A DNA stretch of 20,536 bases from GH45 sp965370965. GTDB lineage: Bacteria > Bacteroidota > Bacteroidia > Bacteroidales > SZUA-534. The translations under genes and the position numbers were made by a program. Positions 1 to 6,536 of this stretch are shown piece by piece. The stretch lies in assembly GCA_965370965.1 (NCBI GenBank), contig CBDUWQ010000052.1:1-20536 (forward strand). Reading direction: 5' to 3'. The stretch's first letter is position 1, and every line of letters starts with the position of its first letter. The notes below the pieces were generated by a model. That model saw nothing but the letters and a program-made list of their open reading frames with translations. It made no database searches and had not been told where the DNA came from.

Positions 1-421
1 TCTTCTGATATTCAAATATATAACATGAATATTTTAACTTAGTAAAGTAGAAGTAACTACGAAATTATAGCTTGTCATGAATCAATTGCTGTTTGCCTTT
101 GTTGTTAACGCCGGCAATATGCAGGTTAAACCTATGTTAATTAAATAAAAAATTAAGGTTATAAATAAAATACAAGCTAATTAACTATTTGTATGTGTAG
201 CCAATAAACGGCAATTTATAAAAACCACATTAGCAGCACATTATAAATTTTACCATTAAATATTCCCCCTTTTATTTCAATCTTTTTTCACTTAGTATAG
301 CTTAATGTTTATTTAACTATTGTGTCATATTCAGTTTACAGTTATTGAATTTATTTGTAGTGTGAAATTTAAAATAAAAAAGGCACAATTTTTTAAAAGA
401 GTTAAACTAAAAATTATTGAA
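1..421. other. AT-rich upstream region without a gene
   Basis: I see no convincing coding sequence on either strand. The stretch holds an 11-base perfect palindrome, AGGTTAAACCT, at 123-133, followed by an imperfect inverted pair (TTAATT near 137 and AATTAA near 151). Either could be an operator or a weak hairpin. Just upstream of the lipoprotein gene there is only a near match to the Bacteroidota -7 box (TTTATTTG at 350-357), without a well-spaced TTG, so I do not call a promoter. Confidence 0.5.
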
Positions 422-1756
422 ATGAAAAAAGTTATTTTATCACAGTTAGCATTAGCGGTCTTTTTGGTAGTTGTAACTATTTTTGCATCGTGCAAAAAAA
501 CTGAAACACTTACACCACCATCAGATGATTCACCTACTGCAATTACCGATGATGGTAGTGGAATTGGTACCCAAACATGGAAAACCGGCAATACATATAT
601 AATAAGCGGGTTTTGTTTTGTAAATAGTGGTCAAACCTTAACAATTGAAGCAGGGGCAATAATAAAAGGTAAGCCGGGGCAGGGAGCTGAGGCCTCTGCC
701 TTAATAATAGCTAAAGGGGGCAAAATTTTGGCTGAAGGAACAGCCTCTAATCCTATTATTTTTACAGCCGAAGCCGACGATTTAAAAGGCAGTGTGCCCA
801 ACGATGCAAGTGGTTTATGGGGCGGACTTATTGTTTTGGGCAATGCAAAATTAAATACCGTACCAACCGAGCAGCAAATAGAGGGTATTCCTACAACCGA
901 GTTAAGGGGTGCATACGGTGGAACAAATGATGATGATAACTCAGGAGTGCTAAAGTATATCTCAATTCGCCACGGAGGAACAGATATTGGCGATGGCAAT
1001 GAAATAAACGGACTGACATTAGGAGGCGTTGGTTCTAATACAGTAATTGACTACATAGAGGTTTTGGCTAATGCCGATGATGGCATAGAGTGTTTTGGCG
1101 GTATGCCAAATTTAAAGCACGTGCTAATATCGGGCTGTAAAGACGATGGCTTGGATTATGATCAGGGTTTTAGAGGAAATGTGCAGTTTTATTGTGTGTT
1201 AAATACCACCGGCGACCGTTGCGGTGAGCACGATGGCGGTACCGACCCCGAAGATGGTGAACCTTATGCACTACCCACTATTTACAATGCAACTTATATT
1301 GGAACAGGTAATGCCGATGCCCGTGTAATTGTTTTTAGAGACAATGCAGGTGGTTATTATTACAACTCGTTGTTTGTTGATTGTTTAAAAAGTGGTATCG
1401 AGATTGAGAAATTGGCAGCGGGCGAGTGCTCGTACAGCAGGTTCGAGAATGGCCAGTTGAAGGTTGAGAATAATGTTTTTTATAATATAAAAGGCGAAAT
1501 TACCAACGCAAATCCAAATGCATTCTTAAAATCGGGTAAAGATGGTACTGAAACTGAGGATGAAGCTTTGGCTACCTATTTTACAGATGCAAAAAATAGT
1601 GTAGCAAACCCCGGGGTATCTGTAACAAACCCGGTACCAACCACACCTCAAACTACTGATATGGCATCTTATCCGGCAGGTTTCGAGAATGTAAACTATA
1701 AAGGGGCTTTTGGGTCAATTAACTGGGCTCAGGGTTGGACAGCAACTTTTAATTAG
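422..1756 (+). CDS. Predicted outer-envelope lipoprotein with beta-helix-like repeats
   Basis: This is a 444-residue exported protein. The reading frame extends upstream to 320, but the ATG at 422 gives a proper lipoprotein signal: Lys-Lys, a hydrophobic stretch at 5-22, then Phe-Ala-Ser-Cys with lipidated Cys24. The body has the short, Gly/Asn/Asp-rich, beta-strand-turn pattern of right-handed parallel beta-helix proteins, including TLTIEAGAIIKG, ALIIAKGGKILAEGTA and the SIRHGG, DDGIECFGG and DDGLDYDQGFRG segments. Related lipoproteins often sit beside TonB-dependent receptors, and a receptor gene follows here. The role is probably surface or periplasmic binding or processing of the receptor's ligand, which is inferred from position. 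I see no T9SS C-terminal sorting domain and no catalytic motif that I can name. The Asp-rich segments might bind divalent cations. Family membership is fairly safe; the function is unknown. Confidence 0.8.
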   Translation: MKKVILSQLALAVFLVVVTIFASCKKTETLTPPSDDSPTAITDDGSGIGTQTWKTGNTYIISGFCFVNSGQTLTIEAGAIIKGKPGQGAEASALIIAKGGKILAEGTASNPIIFTAEADDLKGSVPNDASGLWGGLIVLGNAKLNTVPTEQQIEGIPTTELRGAYGGTNDDDNSGVLKYISIRHGGTDIGDGNEINGLTLGGVGSNTVIDYIEVLANADDGIECFGGMPNLKHVLISGCKDDGLDYDQGFRGNVQFYCVLNTTGDRCGEHDGGTDPEDGEPYALPTIYNATYIGTGNADARVIVFRDNAGGYYYNSLFVDCLKSGIEIEKLAAGECSYSRFENGQLKVENNVFYNIKGEITNANPNAFLKSGKDGTETEDEALATYFTDAKNSVANPGVSVTNPVPTTPQTTDMASYPAGFENVNYKGAFGSINWAQGWTATFN

Positions 1757-1761
1757 ATAAT

Positions 1762-1783
1762 TAAAAAATGCTTTCATTTTTTA
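1762..1783 (+). terminator. Weak AT-rich hairpin after the lipoprotein gene
   Basis: TAAAAAATG (1762-1770) and CATTTTTTA (1775-1783) form a nine-base stem with a CTTT loop, starting five bases after the stop codon. The stem has only one G-C pair, so termination would be leaky, and the receptor gene downstream could still be partly co-transcribed. Confidence 0.4.
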
Positions 1784-1808
1784 TAAATAGAGTTTGCAAA
1801 AACTATAA

Positions 1809-1935
1809 GAGGCTGTCTAAAAAGTTGGGGTTCGACTATATTTTGTTAAAAACTGTAATTGTAAATATTCAAATTACAAGCAATTAAAAAGTCGAGTCCC
1901 GACTAATTTTAATTGCTTTTAACTTTTTATACAGC
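1809..1935. repeat. MITE-like element with imperfect terminal inverted repeats
   Basis: The ends GCTGTCTAAAAAGTT (1812-1826, preceded by GAG) and AACTTTTTATACAGC (1921-1935) are inverted repeats matching at 14 of 15 positions. Inside lies a second, nested inverted repeat: AAGCAATTAAAA plus AGTCG (1878-1894, with an extra A at 1890) against CGACT plus TTTTAATTGCTT (1900-1918), with a two-base AA bulge. The element has no coding capacity. The GAGGCTGTCTAAAAAG end resembles ends seen on some Bacteroidota IS elements, so this may be a non-autonomous derivative or a decayed remnant. No clear target-site duplication is visible. Confidence 0.55.
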
Positions 1936-2119
1936 ATTTTTAACTGTTAAAATGGTGGCAGATACAATAATACCGATTGTGAAGCAAATTTGCCGATATA
2001 TTTCATTAGCATTCATATATCAACATTGCTTCTACATCGGCATTGCTTACTCCCGTTTTTCTCGGGGAGACCAGCAGTTTTGAAATTAAAATGGTATAAC
2101 AATGAAATTGTTTTTTGAA
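1936..2119. other. Structured leader before the TonB-dependent receptor
   Basis: This non-coding stretch precedes the receptor gene. It contains a ten-base palindrome GCAAATTTGC (1984-1993), an inverted pair TGCCGAT (1991-1997) and ATCGGCA (2036-2042), a direct repeat CATTGCTT (2024-2031 and 2041-2048), and a GC-rich hairpin CTCCCG/CGGGGAG (2050-2069). The hairpin lies about 50 bases before the chosen start and could affect expression of the receptor. I do not recognise a known riboswitch or RNA family here. Confidence 0.35.
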
Positions 2120-4909
2120 ATGAATAAATTATTTTTTTTAATTGCTCTGTTGTTTATAGGTAATATATCTTTTTCTCAAAATGCAGCTATTAGAGGAAAG
2201 GTAACTGATGCTAATACAGGCGAAGAATTACCCGGAACCAACGTAATTTTTGTTGGAACAATAAATGGTACTACAACAGATTTTGATGGAAATTTTGCTT
2301 TAAATAATCTTGAAGCAGGGACTTATAGTATTCAATGTTCGTTTATATCGTACCAAACAAAGGTTATTAAAGATATTAAAGTAGCCAACGGCGAAGTTAA
2401 AATAGTTAATATTAAACTTGGAGAGGCTGTTTTAGAATTAGACGATGTAGTAGTAGTTGCAAAGCGTATTGAGCGTACCGAAACGGCCATTGTTGCTATG
2501 CAAAGAAAATCGGCATCGGTATTAAGTGGTGTGTCGTCGCAAGAGATGGCAAAGGTTGGGGCAAGTACCGCAGCTGATGCTTTACGTAAAGTTACCGGTG
2601 TTACCGTTCAGTTTGGTAAATATGTTTATGTAAGGGGGTTATCAGACAGATATAGCAAAACAACACTAAATGGTGCCGATATACCAAGTTTAGACCCCGA
2701 ACGAAATACAGTGCAGATGGATATTTTTCCGAGTAATATTCTTGATAATTTGCTTGTTTACAAAGCATTTCGTCCCGATTTGCCTGCCGATTTTACCGGT
2801 GGGCTAATTGATGTTAAAACAAAAGATATACCTGAAAAGCTGACCATAAATTTTTCGGTAAAGCTGGGATATAATCCGCAAAGTAATTTAAGAAACGATT
2901 TTTTAACATATCAAGGAGGAAAATTAGACTGGCTTGGCGTTGACGATGGCACAAGGGATATACCCAATGAGGCAAAAGGAAAAATACCCGCACGATATGT
3001 CAATAACAGTAAACTTGATAATATTACTAAATCGTTTAACAAGGTTTGGAAGCCCGAAGAGAGCATATCGTTTTTAAACCAAAAATACACGCTTGGTATA
3101 GGCAATCAAAAAGAGTTGTTCGGAAAAACCGTAGGGTATTTCTTTGGAGCTTCATATGAATATAAATACCATGCTTTTAACGATGGTTTTTATGGACGCT
3201 ATAAGCTAACCGATAAAAATGCCGATGCCCTAAACTCACAATATGAATCGCAAAATTGGCAATTGGGGCAAAAAAGTATCCTTTGGTCAATAATGGGTGG
3301 TTTTGGTATTAAATTAGATAACAATAATAAAATATCATATACTCTAATAACAAATACTAGCAGTAACAATGATGCGACACATGCCATGTTTATTGATTAT
3401 AGAGATGGTAATAAATTGAGGGAAAAGAGGGTTTTGCAGTTTATGTCGCGCCAATTTACAGCAAACCAGTTTAAGGGTAAGCATATTTTGCCAAATGCCA
3501 ACAATCTTAAAATTAAATGGTTGGTGTCATATGTTTATGCATCGCAAAACGAACCCGATGTTAGGTTTTTAACCAACGATATAAATATAAACGGTACCCA
3601 TACAACTTATCATGTCGATAAGTCGTCGTACAATTACCCTCGCCGTTTTTACCGAACAATGTCCGAAATAAATACCTTTGCCCGTATCGATTTTGAATAC
3701 CCTTTTAAGGTAATGGGGGCAAAATCAAAGTTTATATTTGGAGGGAATTATTCCGGTAAATACCGCGAGTACTACCAAAACACAATCAGTTTTGGCGAGG
3801 CTACAACAAAGCAATATGCAAATATTCAAAACTATTTTAACGATACCAATATAAGTGCCGTTGACGGGATTTATGCTCAAAATTCGCAAACCGATAACAA
3901 CAATAATAGCTATATAGGCAACAAACAGCTCTATTCGGGTTATTTAATGGCTGATATTCCTTTTTTTGAGAAATATAGGGTAGTATTTGGTGTCCGTTTG
4001 GAGAAGCTTTATATGGAGACAAACAGTATTAAACAGATTAACGACAATAACACAGGTGCAGGAATTATTGATACCTTAAATATTTTGCCATCGTTTAATT
4101 TAACCTATTCGCCAAAAAAGAATGTGAATATACGTTTTGCATATAATAAAACTGTGGCAAGACCGTCATTTAGAGAAAAATCGACAGTTGTGGTTGAAAA
4201 CAAGGTTGGTGATATAATAATTGGTAACCCGCTATTGTTGCAAACCGAAATTGATAATATTGATTTGCGTTGGGAGCAGTACTTTAAGCCGGGCGAAATG
4301 GTTGCTTTTGGCGGGTTTTATAAGAGTTTTAAAAACCCTATTGAGAAAACATTTAACACAAAAGCACAAAACCCCGAAATTACATGGCGTAATGTAGGTA
4401 ATGCTAAAATGTACGGTATGGAGGCAGAGTTTGGCAAAAATTTAGATTTTATTTCTGCTTTAAAGCAATTTAGCATGCGTACAAATATTACCTACATTTA
4501 CTCACAAGTTTCAATTGATGAGCAGGAACTTGAAAGTAAGCGGTATTTTGATCAAAATTATCCTGATAAACGTGAAATGTTTGAGCAATCGCCTTGGATT
4601 GTTAATGCAACCTTATCATATAAAAACGATAAGGTTGGTTTAACCTCAAACTTATCATACACCTATAATGCCGCAAAGCTTACCATAGTAAACCCAAGCG
4701 GAATACCCGATGTTTATCAGAAAGCAATTAATAACTTAGTTTTTAATATTAACAAAAAAATTGGTAAGAGTTTTATTGCTACTTTCGAAATGAAAAATAT
4801 TTTAGATACACGCTTAACAAATATTTACAATTATAATGGCAATGAATATTTGTATAACGATTTTGGGTTGGGCAGAGAGTTTAATATAAAATTAGCATAT
4901 AAATATTAA
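2120..4909 (+). CDS. TonB-dependent outer-membrane receptor
   Basis: This is a 929-residue outer-membrane protein for energised uptake of a ligand not identifiable from sequence. I chose the ATG at 2120 because it begins directly with a signal peptide (MNKLFFLIALLF, cleavage after about FSQ); an in-frame ATG at 2102 would add six residues. After the signal comes a carboxypeptidase-regulatory-like beta-sandwich (about 20-100, IRGKVTDANTGEELPGTNV through FDGNF). A plug domain follows (about 125-235, with ADALRKVTGV, YVYVRGLSDRYSKTTLNG and a GGLIDVKTKD end), then a long beta-barrel ending in the aromatic C-terminal strand KLAYKY. There is no SusD partner nearby, so it is not a standard SusCD polysaccharide system. 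The upstream lipoprotein is the likeliest accessory partner. Family confidence is high; the substrate is unknown. Confidence 0.93.
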   Translation: MNKLFFLIALLFIGNISFSQNAAIRGKVTDANTGEELPGTNVIFVGTINGTTTDFDGNFALNNLEAGTYSIQCSFISYQTKVIKDIKVANGEVKIVNIKLGEAVLELDDVVVVAKRIERTETAIVAMQRKSASVLSGVSSQEMAKVGASTAADALRKVTGVTVQFGKYVYVRGLSDRYSKTTLNGADIPSLDPERNTVQMDIFPSNILDNLLVYKAFRPDLPADFTGGLIDVKTKDIPEKLTINFSVKLGYNPQSNLRNDFLTYQGGKLDWLGVDDGTRDIPNEAKGKIPARYVNNSKLDNITKSFNKVWKPEESISFLNQKYTLGIGNQKELFGKTVGYFFGASYEYKYHAFNDGFYGRYKLTDKNADALNSQYESQNWQLGQKSILWSIMGGFGIKLDNNNKISYTLITNTSSNNDATHAMFIDYRDGNKLREKRVLQFMSRQFTANQFKGKHILPNANNLKIKWLVSYVYASQNEPDVRFLTNDININGTHTTYHVDKSSYNYPRRFYRTMSEINTFARIDFEYPFKVMGAKSKFIFGGNYSGKYREYYQNTISFGEATTKQYANIQNYFNDTNISAVDGIYAQNSQTDNNNNSYIGNKQLYSGYLMADIPFFEKYRVVFGVRLEKLYMETNSIKQINDNNTGAGIIDTLNILPSFNLTYSPKKNVNIRFAYNKTVARPSFREKSTVVVENKVGDIIIGNPLLLQTEIDNIDLRWEQYFKPGEMVAFGGFYKSFKNPIEKTFNTKAQNPEITWRNVGNAKMYGMEAEFGKNLDFISALKQFSMRTNITYIYSQVSIDEQELESKRYFDQNYPDKREMFEQSPWIVNATLSYKNDKVGLTSNLSYTYNAAKLTIVNPSGIPDVYQKAINNLVFNINKKIGKSFIATFEMKNILDTRLTNIYNYNGNEYLYNDFGLGREFNIKLAYKY

Positions 4910-5041
4910 AATTTTAAAAAACGTTCTTTGAAACAAATTCAAATATTGAAATTTTTGGTAATACAAGCTTGAATTAAGGATAAACAGAATTAGTTAACAA
5001 TTAAATAATGTTATGGAAATTTTCAGTTAATTTTTGGCACT

Positions 5042-5049
5042 TATATTTG
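5042..5049 (+). promoter_or_regulatory. Putative Bacteroidota -7 box
   Basis: TATATTTG matches the TAnnTTTG -7 consensus and lies 26 bases before the ATG at 5076, giving a short A-rich leader. No clear TTG is found at the expected -33 distance, so this is a half-supported promoter. Confidence 0.45.
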
Positions 5050-5075
5050 CAATATAAATAATAAAAAAAAGAAAC

Positions 5076-5447
5076 ATGAAAACAGTAATATTTTTAGTAG
5101 CTGCATTAGTTTTAACAGCAAACGTATTTGCTAACGATAACAAAGCAAGTAATAAAAAAGCCGAACAATCTTCTTCGGTGCTGTCGGTTGTAACTTCAAT
5201 AATACAAGGAACCGTGGTTGATCAAATTACAGGTGAGGCTTTAACTGGTGTTAAAGTGTTAATTGAAGAAACCAACCAAACTGTTTATACCGATTTAGAT
5301 GGTAATTTTTCTTTTGAACCGATTGTTAAAGGCGAGTATAACATTAAGGTCGATTATATTTCGTATAAAACAAACAGGCTGCAAAATGTAAAAATAAACG
5401 GGTCTGTAAATTCAATTAAGGTTGGGTTATTAACGGTAAATGAGTAG
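5076..5447 (+). CDS. Exported free-standing carboxypeptidase-regulatory-like domain protein
   Basis: This 123-residue protein has a signal peptide (MKTVIFLVAALVLTANVFA, cleavage near residue 19-20) and a short polar linker, then essentially a single beta-sandwich of the carboxypeptidase-regulatory-like type (about 43-120). The domain shares with the N-terminus of the receptor just upstream the pattern G-x-V-x-D-x-x-T-G-E, then a T-D-x-D-G-N-F turn, then I-S-Y-x-T. It has no plug, barrel, peptidase or lipobox, so it is probably a soluble periplasmic protein. A role as partner or competitor for the receptor's N-terminal domain is only an inference. It has its own putative promoter and a good terminator, so it appears to be monocistronic. 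Confidence 0.8.
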   Translation: MKTVIFLVAALVLTANVFANDNKASNKKAEQSSSVLSVVTSIIQGTVVDQITGEALTGVKVLIEETNQTVYTDLDGNFSFEPIVKGEYNIKVDYISYKTNRLQNVKINGSVNSIKVGLLTVNE

Positions 5448-5470
5448 TTGTAAAAAAAAAGTATTATCAT

Positions 5471-5504
5471 AAAAATACCGCTATAAATATGGTGGTATTT
5501 TTTT
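5471..5504 (+). terminator. Rho-independent terminator
   Basis: AAAAATACCGC (5471-5481) pairs with GTGGTATTTTT (5492-5502), with one G-U wobble, and a T tract follows. It lies 24 bases after the stop of the small exported protein and separates it from the MORN, winged-helix and kinase unit. Confidence 0.8.
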
Positions 5505-5778
5505 AATAAATTTTAAACAGACAAAACCAACATGATTAAGCTTTAATCATATATGAGGATGACTAAAGATTATTTGTATTAATTTAGTGTAATTAGAGTT
5601 TGTCTATAAAGTCCGACTTCTGCGCCTGCCTAGTCGGCAGGTTGTTGCTCAAAATCCAAATCCTCATCACGAAGCTGCTTTTTGTTGGTTTTTAAATAAA
5701 AACCTTACAAAAGCTATGTCGGGACTGCGGTTAAAAAATAAAAGCTTAATTAACAGCGTTTTACAAAATTATATATTA
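5505..5778. repeat. Hairpin-rich intergenic stretch, possible repeat element
   Basis: There is no gene here. The stretch includes ATGATTAA-GCT-TTAATCAT (5532-5550), a perfect eight-base stem that could be an operator. A GC-rich hairpin CCTGCC-TAGTC-GGCAGG lies at 5625-5641, and GGTTTTT-AAAT-AAAAACC at 5687-5704. AGTCCGAC (5610-5617) opposes GTCGGGACT (5718-5726) as an imperfect inverted pair. The start GAGTTTGTCTATAAAG (5596-5611) matches the end of the element at 1809 at 13 of 16 positions, so 5596 to about 5730 may be a related decayed element. The reading frame of the following gene can be extended into it (from 5716), but that part has no coding character. Confidence 0.45.
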
Positions 5779-6234
5779 ATGAAAACAATTATTACAATAC
5801 TATCAGTTTTTATTACGGCATTATCGTTTGCCCAAATAGTTGAGGGCACCGATGGTTTATTTTATACCAACCATAACGAATTATATACAGGTAGCTATGC
5901 CGAATATTATGGCAATGGTCAGGTAAAGGTTGAAATGTATATAAAGGATGGTATGAAAGATGGAGAAATAAAACTTTTTTTTGAAAACGGGGAAATAAAT
6001 GAAAAACGCTCATATAAACTGAACAAAAACAGTGGCGTTTGGATTACCTATAATAAAAACGGGACAAAACTTGCCGAGGCCAACTATATTGATGGCAACA
6101 AGGACGGCAAGTGGTTAATTTGGGACGAAAAAGGGATTTTGCGTTTTGAAATGTTTTATAAAAATGGAAAGAAAAAAGGTATATGGAAAATGTGGGATGA
6201 AGATGGCGAACTGGTATCTGAGAAAATATTTTAG
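5779..6234 (+). CDS. Exported MORN-repeat (YwqK-like) protein
   Basis: This 151-residue protein has an N-terminal signal peptide (MKTIITILSVFITALSFAQ, cleavage near 18-19), which is why I prefer this ATG to an in-frame one at 5716. The mature part is about five tandem repeats of roughly 23 residues with the YxNGxxK/DGxWxxW pattern, for example YYGNGQVKVEMYIKDG, YNKNGTKLAEANYIDG and MWDEDGELVSEKIF. Such repeats form beta-hairpin arrays, and in Bacteroidota these proteins are often labelled YwqK-family antitoxins. No toxin gene is adjacent here. The stop lies 11 bases before the winged-helix gene, so all three genes of the unit are probably co-transcribed. A periplasmic protein in the same operon as a sensor kinase could be a signal modulator; that is inference. 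Confidence 0.8.
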   Translation: MKTIITILSVFITALSFAQIVEGTDGLFYTNHNELYTGSYAEYYGNGQVKVEMYIKDGMKDGEIKLFFENGEINEKRSYKLNKNSGVWITYNKNGTKLAEANYIDGNKDGKWLIWDEKGILRFEMFYKNGKKKGIWKMWDEDGELVSEKIF

Positions 6235-6245
6235 CCTATCAAACA

Positions 6246-6524
6246 ATGAAACTTGATGACTCTTTATACACGATAACAATTGGCAATTCAATAATAAGGT
6301 TGACAGTTAAGGAGTATGAGATTTTTGCTTTTTTATATGGTAATAAAGGAAAAGTTTTTTCGCGCAAAGATATTTTAAAAAGTATTTGGCCACACCAAAA
6401 AAATATACTGGGGCGCACAGTAGATGTAAATATTGCAAGGCTTCGAAAAAAAATGAATAACTTTGGTAACTATATTGTAACTCGTCATGGATACGGATAC
6501 TTTTTTAATGAAGCATCAAATTAA
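6246..6524 (+). CDS. Receiver-less OmpR/PhoB-type winged-helix regulator
   Basis: This 92-residue protein is a complete winged-helix DNA-binding domain of the OmpR/PhoB class and nothing else. It shows the N-terminal beta-strands, LTVKEYEIFAFL (19-30), SRKDILKSIW (39-48), the recognition helix GRTVDVNIARLRKKM (56-70), and the wing VTRHGYGYFF (78-87). Family members normally have a receiver domain of about 120 residues with a phosphorylated aspartate in front, and it is absent here. Upstream in the same frame a TGA stop lies at 6219-6221, and the preceding bases encode the MORN protein in another frame, so no receiver is hidden there. It sits 12 bases before the histidine kinase gene. It may bind DNA constitutively, be controlled by another protein, or act downstream of the kinase without direct phosphotransfer. 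Confidence 0.88.
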   Translation: MKLDDSLYTITIGNSIIRLTVKEYEIFAFLYGNKGKVFSRKDILKSIWPHQKNILGRTVDVNIARLRKKMNNFGNYIVTRHGYGYFFNEASN

Positions 6525-6536
6525 GAAATAATTAAT

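Noticed and set aside
350..357. A promoter for the first lipoprotein gene (TTTATTTG)
   Set aside because: It lacks the TA at the start of the -7 consensus, and the nearest upstream TTG is 27 bases away, which is too far.
1809..1935. A complete insertion sequence
   Set aside because: The ends look IS-like, but only about 127 bases lie between them and no transposase is encoded.
2120..4909. A SusC-type receptor of a polysaccharide utilisation locus
   Set aside because: No SusD-like gene, glycoside hydrolase or other polysaccharide gene is nearby, and the neighbour is a beta-helix lipoprotein.
5779..6234. Antitoxin of a toxin-antitoxin pair (YwqK family label)
   Set aside because: The protein has an export signal and no toxin gene is adjacent; the next genes are a regulator and a kinase.
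5716..6246. A hidden receiver domain upstream of the winged-helix gene, joined by a frameshift
   Set aside because: The upstream bases encode a full MORN-repeat protein with signal peptide in a different frame, and the winged-helix frame is stopped at 6219-6221. No receiver motifs (acidic pair, phosphoacceptor Asp, Lys) are visible.
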